From Heterotrichella gracilis (lineage: Eukaryota > Sar > Xanthophyceae > Tribonematales > Xanthonemataceae): a stretch of 64,000 nt of DNA. Each line of letters opens with the position of its first letter. Position 1 is the first letter of the stretch. Made by a program: the position numbers and the translations under genes. This document shows positions 24,903 to 37,026 of this stretch, one piece after another. The notes beneath the pieces were generated by a model. It did no database searches. It had not been told where the DNA came from and worked only from the letters and a program-made list of their open reading frames with translations. The stretch spans positions 102,767 through 166,766 of the forward strand of contig JAULBX010031813.1 of NCBI GenBank assembly GCA_032358255.1, read 5' to 3'.

Positions 24903-25510
24903 GCTGTCTCGTTGTTGATTGTGAAACAGAAGTGCCCAACAGCCACTCACGCTGCTCTTATGAACAGACTGCGTGGTGAAGAAAGGGGAGAAACGTTTGC
25001 GTGCTGTGAGGTTTTGCAGGATTCGCCGTCCACGGTGACCAGAAAGTGGGCGGCATTTTGGTGGCTTTCGAGTGTAAACGTGACTGTACTCAACCCGGGG
25101 GAAATCCAGTGGCAGATAGCGAGATTGAGTCGGCTGAGTATTGAGCAGGAAACGTGAGTCTGACACGTTGCACCTTAGCCTATCTTCGGAGCTGCTGCAG
25201 AGTTGCCCGTTCTCCTACTATCACTCGATGTGTGTGGCCGTCCGTTGCAAACTTCCGTTCTCATGTGGCGGGTTAGCACTGGCCATCTAAACTTGCGCAA
25301 CAAGTAAGCAGCCCCACCGTTCAACAGGGCGAGAGGGACAGGGCATCGCAGCTTGTTGCACGCATATACATCTTGGACAGTATATCCAATTCTATAGGTG
25401 CACTTAGCCAGGCTTTTTCAGAGGCTTACCAGTGCTGTTTCGTATTATAAAAGCTTCAGGCATTTCTTTATAGCTCCCGGGCAGGTGCCTTTGGGCTTGG
25501 GGTTGCTACT
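24903..25510. promoter_or_regulatory. Shared divergent promoter region of two plastid-protein genes
   Basis: The spacer separates the minus-strand RER gene (start 24902) from the plus-strand small plastid protein (start 25511). Both products carry transit peptides, so co-regulation from this 608-bp interval is plausible but not shown. I see TATA-like ATATACATC (25363) and TATTATAAAAG (25443-25453); the latter is 58-68 bp upstream of the plus-strand ATG and is a candidate TATA element. Confidence 0.45.
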
Positions 25511-26789
25511 ATGGCGCAATCAATCAATCTTCGCGCCACCACCCTGTGCACGCCACTGCCAAGCTTGCACAAACGAGTAGCTACCACCCACAAGAGCAAC
25601 AGGCATAGGCATGTTGTGAGGGCACAAGGTACGCTTGCAAAACGATTGACTGTATTTCAGCCTGTTGGCAATAGTTGTCAAGTGGCTAGGTGCATATGCA
25701 TGCATGCTTTCCAGTGCTGGTTTACAGGGCTGGCTTGTAAGGTTGTATCACCTACCAGGATACCTTGCTATGTGTATGTACGGTGCATAATGACCCTTTT
25801 ATGGCACCCGTGGTTGCAGAACCCTCCTTTGACGAGGGTGCAGCGCAAGTGCGCCGGCTGCTGAGCCGAGACAAGAAGGAGCTCATGGGCGTGGAGGAGA
25901 TTGGGGAGGGCCTCAAAACCGAGTTCGATGAAGCAGTTCAAAGCACACAACCCACCACCAGGAACTTCACTGCTGTTGCCCCAACTGCAGCTGCCACAGG
26001 TAAGCGCACGGCAATAGTGACTAGGCGTGTTGTATATACTTGCGGTGGCGTGTGCTGCATTTGGTTTGCCAGTGCGCTCCACGTCGCACCGCCATACCGC
26101 CCCCAGTGCTGCAATGTATTTCCCTCACCGCGCCCGTGACGGTGCAGGCGATTTCGGCAAGCGACCTGCCAGCCCTTTCGCTGCCGCAAGCCCCGCTGCA
26201 AACCCATTTGGCAGTGGCAGGGCCGCCCCCAAGCGGTCCAACATGGAACCCCAGGGCCTGTCACCCACCATGGAGGCATCGGTTATCAAGTCAGAGCCCT
26301 GGTGGTCCAAGATCACGATGGCGCAAGTGGTACGCGGCATGTTCATGGCATTGGCACCTCGCCCCGCCCTGGCCGGCTGAGTGCTTGCATGGGCCTTGCT
26401 ACACAACCCAAACAGGAGTGCATACCATGTTGCATGGACTGATCTGGATGTGGGCGTGCGTTGCATTAGAATAAACTCAGTTGATTACCATTGTGCATGC
26501 GGGCGTTGTGCATTTGCGGAGTGTCTTGCTGCTGCTGTTGCTGCCAGTGGACTGTCGCTGAGGCTGTAGCGCCACCACAAAACTATCCGACGTTGCATCC
26601 ATATCTGGAGCAGCGCCCCATGGGTCATCAGCATACCTCACTTTAAGTCAATTGCATACGTGCTTGTGTCAAACGTGGTGTGCCCACCTTGTGCAGATCA
26701 TCGTTCTCAGCTTTGCTGGCAGTATCATCCTCATGCTGGCCACATTTGCAGTGGTGTTCAAGTCAGGTGCGGTGCGCTTCAATGAATAA
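25511..26789 (+). CDS. Small plastid-targeted single-span membrane protein, function unknown
   Basis: Exons 25511-25628, 25820-25999, 26148-26329 and 26697-26789 (stop TAA), phases consistent, about 190 residues. The N-terminus (MAQSINLRATTLCTPLPSLH) is a typical chloroplast transit peptide. An acidic helical segment follows (VRRLLSRDKKELMGVEEIGE), then a Pro/Ala-rich linker (KRPASPFAAASPAANPFGSG). Next is a conserved-looking SEPWWSKITMAQV, leading into one C-terminal transmembrane helix (IIVLSFAGSIILMLATFAVV) and a short tail ending VRFNE. The WW motif before a single helix and the acidic tail suggest a thylakoid or envelope membrane anchor. I do not recognise the family; I think it is a green-lineage plastid protein. 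The donor at 26330 (GTACGC) is one of two possible choices. Confidence 0.65.
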
Positions 26790-28135
26790 GCGTTTCCGGG
26801 CAGGGGCGGGGCACAGGCAAGGGAATTATATGGCAAGGCTGCGGCAGGACACCCTGCTGCCTTCAACATCTGCATAGGGTTGGCACTGGTTTGTGCATAT
26901 CATTTTGTGGATCACATAGCACTTGACAGCATATACAGCGGCTGCATGCAGCACATGGGCAATGGGAGGCATTCCAGCTGTCTGATGGGGTTGGGGATCG
27001 CCAATGTCAGGCTCAGCAGCAGCAGGTGTTACAGTGCAGCTACCTTATATTGACAGATGGCGTGCATCGCTTATGCGAGATGCTCCATACCATGTAGAAA
27101 CAAATATTATTTGTGCACGTATTGACTCAGCGGACCTCTTGATTGGGTCCAGCAGTGCTGATGCAACAAAAGGGTTGCGATGGTGTGGACGCGGCGACAT
27201 TTTTAGTGGTGATACAGGAGCACTTGCCCCCTTAATTGCATATCGCACATCAACGCATGGTTGGGCAGATGAGCTGTATTTCTGAGGGTATTTACTGTTG
27301 AAGCGCTGTGCAGAATTTTTTGTGCACAATTGCCCTTGGATTTTGGCACTGGGGTGGTCATGATATTTGTCTGATATGTGGGGTTTATGTGGGGTTTATT
27401 CCAACTGGTCTGGGTCATATGAAGACAGGCAGAAAGCCTACTGCGTGGTGTAACACACTGAGCAACGAGACTGAAGTGCACTGCATTTGGGATGCGCCTG
27501 TTGGAAATGCCATCTCTTTGTGCGTTTCGCACCCCACACAAGGTGCCTCTTCAGTATGTTTCTGTGTGGCCACAACACAAGGGTGACTGCAACTTTTGAG
27601 AACCATCTGCTTGCCAAAGGCACGGCGAGGTTGGGCAGATGATCTGCACCTTCCAGCCAGTAAGACACTCTCATATTAATTCTGTGCACTGGTCAAGGCA
27701 CCAAGGCTGGACGTGTCAGACAGGTAGCTTTGTTACAGCACATAGGCATCTGGTACCAGGTCAGCCGGGGAAGATGTCTGAAGCTGAACACTGCAGTAGC
27801 AAGCAGTGAAGTTGATGGTGCGTACATGGTTTGTCAAGGCTTTCTGGCATGACGTGTGTGTACACATAAGCTGGACAAGGTAAAAGTAAAGGGTTTGGTA
27901 ACTCCAAACAATAGGCAGTGGGTAAAGAGAGCAGCCAATGGGGGCTGTGCAGGTCACCCTTGACAGACTAGGCCTGGACTAGCGAGTCAATACTTGTGTG
28001 CCAGGCGGGCAAAAATAGTTATTTGCAGGTCCACAATTGCCACTCAGTGAACGAAAAAGAACAGCACTAATTCCACTTCAGGACCCCAAGTTGCGCAACA
28101 ACGGCAAAGGAAAGTGCCACACGCCGTGCACCTGT
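26790..28135. other. Convergent intergenic region, no gene recognised
   Basis: It contains the 3' ends of the plastid membrane protein (plus) and casein kinase 2 beta (minus). An open frame of 93 codons at 27004-27285 (plus) has no homology that I recognise. Low-complexity tracts are few. Confidence 0.4.
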
Positions 28136-28894
28136 TTAGGTGACCATTGGTGCATGGCTGTTTGAGTTTGAGGGCTGCTGCTGCTCCTCTGATGCCTCCT
28201 GCGGCTGCTTTGCCTCCTGCACCTGGGGCCTCTCGGCGTTGTGCTTGTGGAGCTTGAAGCCAAACACCCGGGGCATGTAGGTCTCTGTGGGCTTTGGTGG
28301 CTTGCAGGAGGGGTAGGTCATCAAGAACAGGTGAGGGAAGGTTGTGCCAAAGTAGGCCCCATCCACGTTGCCCTGGTACTTGGATCGTGGGTAGTAGATG
28401 TCGCCGCACTTTGGGCAGAACAGCTTCACTGTGCTTTGCCTGGGGATGTCACTGGTGCCCACAGGGAGGCAGGGCTGCCCGTTGCACAGCACCCGTGGGC
28501 AGCGCCCAAAGTCACAGTTCTTGTACTTCTCCAGCATGGCAGCAAGGCCCCGGGATGTGAGGATGTACCGCACATGGATGACCCCATACAACATCTCAGC
28601 TGCGCTCTCCACCAGCTCTTGTTGGTCATCAGTGAAGATCTCATTGCTGGCTGAGTCTGCGTCCAGGATGAGGTCCAGGGCATAGTCATAATAGGGCACT
28701 TGAGAGCTGAGCCCACTCAGGTTGAAGTCATCCTGGATGAAGTCCTCATCAACCTCACAAAAGAACTCATTGCCCTTCAGTGAGCAGAACCATGAGATCC
28801 AGGAGGCCACCTCCTCCTCAGAACCGGAGTCTGGCTCTGATGACCCAGAATCACTCTCTGAAAGCACGTCGTCTTGGAACTTATCAGCAGACAT
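28136..28894 (-). CDS. CKB: Casein kinase 2 regulatory (beta) subunit
   Basis: Regulatory subunit that dimerises through a zinc finger and docks two catalytic alpha subunits. A single uninterrupted exon of 252 codons, unusual here because nearly every neighbour is intron-rich. It begins [20 protein letters not shown]; the Ser/Glu/Asp-rich leader is a CK2-type phosphorylation target. The family core starts at [20 protein letters not shown]. The acidic loop ([20 protein letters not shown]), the [17 protein letters not shown] helix and the zinc ligands are intact: two N-terminal Cys in [12 protein letters not shown] and two C-terminal Cys in [33 protein letters not shown] and the FGFKLH tail complete it. 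A Gln-rich extension ends the protein. Complete and confidently assigned; the lack of introns could mean an old retrocopy. Confidence 0.97.
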   Translation of the reverse strand: MSADKFQDDVLSESDSGSSEPDSGSEEEVASWISWFCSLKGNEFFCEVDEDFIQDDFNLSGLSSQVPYYDYALDLILDADSASNEIFTDDQQELVESAAEMLYGVIHVRYILTSRGLAAMLEKYKNCDFGRCPRVLCNGQPCLPVGTSDIPRQSTVKLFCPKCGDIYYPRSKYQGNVDGAYFGTTFPHLFLMTYPSCKPPKPTETYMPRVFGFKLHKHNAERPQVQEAKQPQEASEEQQQPSNSNSHAPMVT

Positions 28895-29508
28895 ACTGCT
28901 GAGTGCCCCTCAGCGAGGGGAGTCACCGGTGCAGCTTCGCACCCCCCCCCACCATCAACAACTCGACGCAAACTGAGGGCTGCCAATCTGGACAAAAAGC
29001 CCGAAGAAAGACCGAGGCCAAAGCGGAAAAACACCACACAGCCCCTCGACTGCTAAGAAGAGAGAGCTGCGAAGACAACGGGCGTGGGAAGACAGCGAAT
29101 CAGGCGCCCACCTCAGCTCAGAGAACAAGCAAGTCGACAGTAACTGCTGCCTCAACACTCACTGATACGACACTGCAGCTTAAAAAGGGTTACTGCAGCA
29201 GCATTGAACGTCAACCTTAACCGTTTACCTTGGAGTGACTAAAGCAAAGAAAAACATGTGGGCAATTCAGGGCAATTGGCAATATTTTTTAGCGACGGCT
29301 TTAGGGTTTGGTTTAGGGACTTTTGCAAAGTCAGAAAGAGCAAATGCTTGAACGCAAGGTGCCCCAGACTGCAGTTGCCATTGAGCTACCTAGTTGTGCC
29401 GCCCAAAAAGGAGGTTCATGACAAACCAGTGTGCACCATTGTGTTGAGCACGTTCTGAGCACTGCTAGCTGGTCCACTGCGACACGCATCAACCAACAGT
29501 GGTTCTGC
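28895..29508. other. Spacer between DRC11 and casein kinase 2 beta
   Basis: Both flanking genes are on the minus strand. It should hold the CK2-beta promoter and the DRC11 3' UTR. One TTTAGGGTTTGGTTTAGGG patch is at 29301-29319. No gene seen. Confidence 0.4.
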
Positions 29509-32500
29509 CTAACTCTTTGCCTGTTTGCTTTTGCCTTTGCTTTTGCTCTTTCCGGCTTGTGCTGTAGCTGTCAAATCCATGCGCAACTTTGCCTCCTGAA
29601 AGACACAGAGCAACAAGGTCAGGCTGCAGCTGGCTGTGCAGCTTTGTGAGGTGACCTGACCATTGGAGGCACTTTCACGTCCAGCCACAATTGCTGCAAC
29701 TGCAGCAGGCACATGAAATCAAACGCAAAATGACGGTGCAAAAAGTAAAAAGAGGATTTCTGTTACAAAAGTTGCATAAAAGCAAGTTGCAAAACGCCCC
29801 CACCTGAATCAGTTTGGCTCTGGCTGCAATTGCAGTTTTGTCCATGAAATCAGCCCAGGCCTGGCTACCCTCAAGTGTGTGTGAAGGCAGCATTATACCA
29901 ATTGCACTGACAAATTCTTCCGTTGCCAGTCTTTGATCGTCCAGAATGGCCTTGCGGTCAGAAGAAATCACTGTCTCGACAACCTGTGGACCACAGCGTG
30001 TAAGAAATGCACTGAAATTTTAAAAAGGTGCTCTTTGAACTGGCACATGCTGCTGGCCAATCCAGCATGGAATTGCAGCAAAATGTAGTTCCCACCAGCA
30101 CCTTCTCAAGAAGATGACGCAATAATGGCACACGTGATGCGAACAATCGAAATGTAAAATTGAACTGTACCTGTTTGATGGCACCTGGTGTGTACCGGTT
30201 CAAGGTTAGCTGTGCAAGGATTGGCACGTCCAATCGTTCCACGCTTTCGTTTGGGATATTCTCCCTGATGAAGGATGTCCACAGTGCCTGCAGACGCAGG
30301 GAATTTTATTAATATCCATGTTGACTTGTACCTGCCGAATTGGACCAATCATACATGCAAATGGATCAAACTTTTCTATCTCTGGAATGACATCCATTTT
30401 GCCAGCTGAGCAAAATATTCCATGCTAAAGCAATCGTGCGTAGCAAGATAATGCAAGGTAATCCACTGACCTTGCATGACGAGTAATCAGGTGGCGGAAG
30501 GAATATGTGCTCGTCAAAGAAAGTGATAAAAGGCTGCTCGTCTCGCTTGGTACACAGCATAGGGTTGCTGCTTGTTCCCAGCACCAGGACACGATCCTCT
30601 GGCAAGAGACTTTTCATTTGAAGGAGCAGGGCTTTCCTGATGCGATTAAACGGCTCCTGGGACCCAAACTCCTTCAGCTTCTTTTTATCCCTTAGGAACA
30701 CCTGCACAGTGTTCAGGTTCCTCAAAACCCATTGCGCATAAGGCAATGCGCATTCTCCATCATCAAATGTGTGCCCAGTATTCAGTTGTCAGCGAGCCGC
30801 GCGCATATGGATGCATTACTTTGCTGCCATGGCGCATGTCACAGCCATGATTGGTGCATGCCAAGTGCATGGCAGCACTTGGTTGCAGTTCTGGGGTGAA
30901 GAAACAATCATTAAATCCCATCAAGCCAGCATGCGGCTACATGCGTCCCGTTGCACACCCCCATGGCATGCATGAAATACTAAATTGCTGTAAACCAATT
31001 CGATCACGCGCCACAATCACGCAAAACAGTACTTTGAAATGAATGAATGGGTTGTCTCACCTTCTCAATCTCGTCTATATAAACCACAGATGGTGCCATT
31101 TCCTTGGCCAGCCTGAAAGCCTGCGGTGTGTTGAATTCCACCCTCAATAATCACATTATGCAGCTTGCAAGAATTGCTGTGCACATCTGTCGATACTCGG
31201 TTCATTGCTGTGATACCCACAGTGTGATTGCGCTGAAGCAGAATAGGCACGTGCTTACATGGGCTTTTCCTTGTCTTGCTGTACTGGGATGCATGCATGG
31301 TAAATATGGCAATGATTGTATTGTATTTTGAAGCATACCATATGCACCATCAGCGACGTCTGCTTCCCTGGAAACTTGCCATCAGTCATTCGAGGTGATA
31401 AATTGACGAATGTTGCCCCCGCTTCATAAGCAATAGCGTGAGCAAGCACAGTTTTGCCAGTGCCAGAGGGTCCATATATCAACGCCGATTTGATGTGTGG
31501 CAACCTGGACCGCACAATGAGAACCTCAGCTTTTGCCGCTTAATGACCTTTGCCAACTGCACCATCTAATCAGATTATCAGTGATGACCTCGTTTGCGTC
31601 CCATACTATGCGCCATAGACACAGCAGATACTGTGGGCCATGGACACAGCTGATATATTACAGTAGTAAAATGGGGGAGGTTAAATGTTCAATTCATTTT
31701 TTTGCCTAGCGTTGCGGCAGGCTTTTCATCATTATTCTGTTATTCTTTTTTTTGCCTTACCTTGCCCGAGCAGGTGCAGATGCACACAGTGGTAACAGGC
31801 AGTTCTGCGCCACAAGCATCCGCACAGAACCAAGCTGGGGGCTGGCAATGGACAACTGAGCGGCATTGCTGTCAGGCTGCTTGGATGAATCAGCTGCGCC
31901 GTTGGCTGTGCTGGAAATTTGCAGTTGCGTTGGGACACTGTCCAAGCAGCCCAAGAAATCCACCAGGTGAGTGGGGTGGCACTGTTGCAGCAGTCCATTG
32001 GTAGCAAGCTCGTCAAATACCATTTCAGTTGTTTTGTCACTCTACACCACAGGCAGTTCAACATTGAGAATTGATGCCCGGCAGGAGGATCTGCATGCAA
32101 GTGACAAACCTTCCTAGCTGCATGCAAATGCACATCACACACCCCACGGTTCGCGAACTTAACTGTTGACCTAATAACCCTCAGCGTGCCTGCACTGCAT
32201 TGCACTGCAATTAATGAACCCGCTGAATGGCATCCAATGCACTTCGCAGATAAACACAGCAGCCTGGTCTGCCACACAGTGCGGACACTTGGTTTCACTA
32301 TGCCCGTCAGTATCACATGGCATCCCATACAGTTTGCACACAAATCACACAGCAGCCTGAATTCACACACATGGGTACCTGTAGTCAATAGGCAACATGG
32401 CATCCATACCGTGGGGTCTTTCTTCTTCCTAGATGCCTTGGCTTTGGGTTTTGCAGACGAGGATTTCTCAACTGCTTTGTCTAGCTTCTTGCTCTTCCCC

Positions 32501-35450
32501 TTCCCGCCCTTGTCTCCAGCCTTCCCTGCTGGCTGTGTTTTGGCCTTCTCCGCCAAGAACAAGTCCTGCAGTTCATGGCACAGACTGCATCACGCCGCTG
32601 CGCAAGTAACAAATGCTCATGGGTCGTTCTTGCTGGGCATGCCTTGCCAGGGTCAACAGAACGACTCACAAGGACACATCATGAGATTCAACACAGCCCA
32701 ATCTTTGTTACGATAGCATTCTTGTGTTTTTAGGGAATTCTGTATTTTTAAAGAATCCTTGTTTCTACTATTGGACAGTGCACTTGCTTATCAACTTGTG
32801 GATACAAGCTGCCATTGTGTGTTTCTGGCAGGCCGTTACCTTAATGCGCTGCAGCAATGGCCGCATTTCACCATCGACCTGCTGCCGTATCTCTTCAACA
32901 ACAGCAGGCCGGACCTCGTCCTTTGCCAAGTCCATGTCATGCTGCTGCTGGGAATTGGAGGACTCGTTGCGATTTTGCCATCTGTCATTGTAAGAGTCGA
33001 TGCATGCGCGCAGCTCTGACAGAAAATGTGGCTTCAGCTCCTTGACTTCAGCATTGTTGGCTGCAGCTGGTGCGCCTTTACCTGCGCACATATGTGCATG
33101 CATGCTCATGTTTGTCCCACAGATTGTAGACTGTGCACTTTTCCGTTGAATCCTGCTGCCATGCAAGACACCCACATACAGCATCCCACTTTGACAGTGG
33201 CATTGTGTCCAACATACCATCTGAATCGAGCCGCTTCTTAGAGGGCGCTGCAGAGGCTGAGGTGCCCCGCTTTGAACCATTAGCGCTTGGTTTTGGAGCA
33301 GCCTGCTGGGCTGACTGTGCATCTGCGTCGTTGCTGTCAGCTGGAGGATTCAAAATGACCCTTGACCCGCCTTCATTGTCTGATGGAAAGCTTGGGTAGT
33401 CGCCTGTTTGTGGATCCCGGCTGCTTGTAAACCAGGAGCTGATCTGTAATACAGTGGCTTCCAGTGAGCTTTATTCACTCCGTGCACTGCTGACAATCAT
33501 TGCAACTGCTGCACCACATACATGCACCTCCCCACCTTATCCTGGATTTGCTCCCGAATCGCAAGCCCTTCATAGTTTCTAACTTTGTCTGTCAGCTTGA
33601 CCAATGCCTCTGCGTACTTTTCACTGTTATCCTGTTGCACTTGCTTCCGCTTCATTGCATTTTCCATGTCGACGACAACTGGATTGCTGGGCGTATGGAC
33701 CAAATCCTACAAGGCAATGAATATCGTCTTATTAGCTCTTACACTCCCCCATTTATGACTAAGCGCGACCAGCTGTGGCCTGGCCAGAGTTAACATGGCC
33801 TCCAGCCATGCAATTGGCGTATTTCATGCAGCATTTTCAAGGAAACCAATTGCATTGCATGGTCGCGTTACCTTTGGCGTCATGCCAACAAACACCATTT
33901 CCTCCGCTTGCCTCTGTCTCAAGCTGACCCTTTCCTTAGCTCCCCTTACCCATGCCTGGATGCGCATGGCTGCCATGTCCAGCGTCAACTGCAAAGCGAG
34001 TAGCGTGTTACTCGTGGACAGGTCTGAAGCTTGGCAGCTGCAGCAGGTTTTGTGTATACACCCAGTCCGGTGAAAGAGTCACCATGCAGAAATGCAAAAT
34101 GTTGGTAGCATGAGCAAGGCAAACAATCCGCAGCACCATAATACGCGCACCGGTGCTGAAGTGCTGCCAGCATCGTTTTGGGATGCAGGGTCTTCTGCTC
34201 CTGGCTCTGCAGGTTGTTCATCTGTTCCACTTTCAGCAACCTCAGCAACGACATCCGCAATCCCAGGCTGGGGCTCCTGGGCCTCAACAACATCCACCTG
34301 GTCCCCAACAAAAGCTGAGTGTGCACCATCCTGCTGTTCAGGCTCTGGAAGTGGCTGCGGTTGGGGTGTTGGAGGCGCAGGTGAGATGGGCAACAAACTG
34401 GGGGGTGCATTCTGCTGGGTCCCTTGCTGTGCAGCCAGAATTTCTGCTAGTCTGGTGTTGCGCTTAGCCAGCACCTGCACGGATTGAGCTGGTAAGTGTG
34501 AAGGACCACGCATATATAGCAGCTAGGTGGATGCAGGCATTCCAACAAAGCAAATTAGCAGTCACTCTTGCACAGCCCATACAAAACCCACAGTCATACA
34601 ACCCCAATAGAGTACAGTATAAATGCGTAGTGCCGTGCACAGTGTGTATTCAAAACATGCCCAAATACTCAGTGCAGGCCAGCACGTTTCCATGTTGCCC
34701 ATGCAGGGGTATTACCTTGGCCCTGTCCTCGCGGAAATATTTAGGGATTGGAACCTCCAAACACGCGGGTGATAGGTTGCTTTGACACATGGCCTCAAGC
34801 AGCTCTGCCACATAATTGCAGCTGCTGCACTCTACCTGCATCAGTGCTGATGCGGTGATCTCATGCTGGGAATGCGGGTTTTGCGGGCAATTATGGGCAT
34901 GCTGGAAATAGGATGGCGTAGCAGCTTGGCATTGCAATGCAAATGCGCCATGTGGCAAGTGCGCCATGTGACACGACCTCTTCTCAGCACTCACCAAGCT
35001 ATGCCACAGCACCAGCATTCTCCCCATGCATGCCTCCAGCAACACCTTCACGTCTGCCCGCTTTTGGGGGTGCACGACCTGGTCAAATGTCCTTTCAAGC
35101 TTCCGGAAGGTTTGCAAGTAGGCCAGGTATGTGCTCGCAAGCCCCGCAACCACCTGAGGCACCAAATTGAAGGTCTGAAGGCCCTACTTTGCGTACTTGG
35201 CATACGTTCTGGACAGTAAAACCTTCCCGGGCTGATGCAGATAAGCATTGCACAACCTCACTGTAATTTGGCCATGTCTGCTACAAGGACTGCATGCAAG
35301 ACCTGCCCTCAGATTTGATGGGATGTGCCTACCTCACTGTTGTTGGTAAGAAGTGAAACTGTTGCTGAACTCTCCTTGTCTACCAGTCTAGACAAGTCGC
35401 CTATGCACTCACTCCAGAGGTTGTTGTAGGTGCTGCATTCAGTGCAGTAA
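29509..35450 (-). CDS. DRC11: Dynein regulatory complex subunit 11 (IQCA1-like, IQ and AAA+ domains)
   Basis: Part of the nexin-dynein regulatory complex between axonemal doublets, which controls flagellar bending. Roughly fifteen exons; those placed include about 35435-35333, 35153-34995, 34835-34716, 34474 to about 34150, 33988-33872, a group between 33706 and 31790, the Walker A exon (about 31545-31344), 31138 to about 31062, 30700-30472, about 30290-30172, 29982-29804 and 29595-29509. Order of features: N-terminal YNNLWSECIGDLSRLVDKES, FRKLERTFDQVVHPQKR, LEVPIPKYFREDRAK, an IQ motif (AAMRIQAWVRGAKERV), a linker rich in Lys, then the AAA+ domain. That domain has Walker A GPSGTGKT, sensor-like VLVLGTSSNP and Walker B VVYIDE. 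The end is Lys/Ser-rich (KSKSKGKSKQAKS). The first coding exon with the start ATG is not resolved. Its presence implies that the organism builds motile flagella at some stage. Confidence 0.9.
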
Positions 35451-37026
35451 ATTTCGCTGAACACAGTGCACTGATGGTGCAAGGCGCACTTTTTGGTGCA
35501 GGCATGCCATGGCTAGCTGGACAAGCAAAAATATTAGGCTATAGTACAAGATGGCATATGCACGTCATCTGACTTACAAGTGCGCCATGTTGCGACCTCT
35601 CGCGCTCAAGGTGTTACAACACAGTCAGCAGGAAGGTCTTACATCTCCACCTGCAAAGGATAAAGCCCTGCTCAGGCCACTTCCAAGTCAAGTTATTCCG
35701 GCCTGATGGGCCATGCTGTGTACCTCTGCCGCAAACGGTTCAGAGCCACCATGCCACAAGATGGTGGTGTACCAACTATTTAAAATTGCTAGCATAGCTG
35801 GAGGTTAATGTGCTTGCGCATGCTGCTGGCGTGCAGGTAAAGGTGTGAAGCAAGATTGCAGCCACCTGGTACAATAGGCTTGCACCACCACTACCCTCGA
35901 TAGCTGGTATATGGCTATGAAATCTCGATAGAAACTAGTAGTAGTTCACCAGGCTTTTTGTCAGAAGGGGTGGACAGCTGCTGTGTCACCAAGTCATTTG
36001 GCAAGTGTCCCCAAAAAGCTGTTTGTTGACAACAGACCAGTGGTATTGGTGGGTTGTGGCACAAATAGGGCAACCACGAACCTATAGTTGCTGAACAACT
36101 ACAGCAGACATGAGATGAGGGGATGACAATAGGAATTTAGCTACGTCTTGTACTGTTGGTTGTCAGCGCACTGCCCGGCTGCTGTACTGCTCAGCAAACC
36201 TGTCGTTGTTTACGGCATGTGAAGCTGTAATTTTCTGATACAGGCTCTCCCAATTCTGATACTGTACAGACATCCAACCTAAGTGCAACAGTATAAGATT
36301 CACGGTGGGCCGTGCCGTGCCCACGCTCTACAGCTGTATTCTCACCGCATATGCATGCCTGGCATCGCTCCGCTCCTCCTGTTAAGGCTGTTGCAACAGC
36401 AGCTAGTGCCTATGCGTAATGCGATAATACCTTTCAAATTAATTAAAACCTCTGCAGATGTTGTGCAAAAGGGCTCTGGCGTAACAGTGTCGTTGACAGG
36501 GTATCAGCCCTTGGCATGTGCGAAGTGAGGTGGGTGAGAGATGTGCTGAGCTCGACACGTATAGGCCAGACTTGATTCTCTACTGGGACCAAACTCTCCA
36601 AAAATACAAATGAAGCACTGCCAGGCTTCGTCACAGCTAGAGCCACAGCTTTAAGGCCCAACTTTGATCGACCCAAATGATTTGCACTGCCCTCTAGGGT
36701 TTTAGGGTTTATATGCAAGGGAAGGGTGATACTCAACGATAAGTTTGGCAAAATTTGAGGCAACTTTTGAGGTGGCCAAGATCGCCCTGAAGCTCCAGGG
36801 TTATAACATATATGAGCTCGAAGGTCGTCTAGCATCCAGCCTTGGCTGCAAATGCCCCCCGAATATGGCAGTTTGCATGCACGGCTTCCGCGTTCAGCGA
36901 GAATGAGCTGCCACCCCCTTTTCAGTGGGCGCAGTCGTGCACACCGTCTTGCAGCACGAATCACGATGTGGTGACACGCCCACAACCCTTGCAAATCCCG
37001 GCACACTCCGGCGCTGCGACAGCACC
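35451..37026. promoter_or_regulatory. Divergent spacer between DRC11 and the STE20 kinase
   Basis: About 1.6 kb with no recognised gene. It should contain both promoters and the missing first exon of DRC11. A 237-codon minus-strand open frame (36443-37156) overlaps the first kinase exons antisense, has no family resemblance and is probably chance. A GCATATGCATGC motif is at 36347-36358 and a TTTAGGG pair is at 36697-36711. Confidence 0.4.

Noticed and set aside
27004-27285. A 93-codon open frame as a small gene
   Set aside because: Starts and stops by chance length, no homology recognised, no regulatory or splice support.
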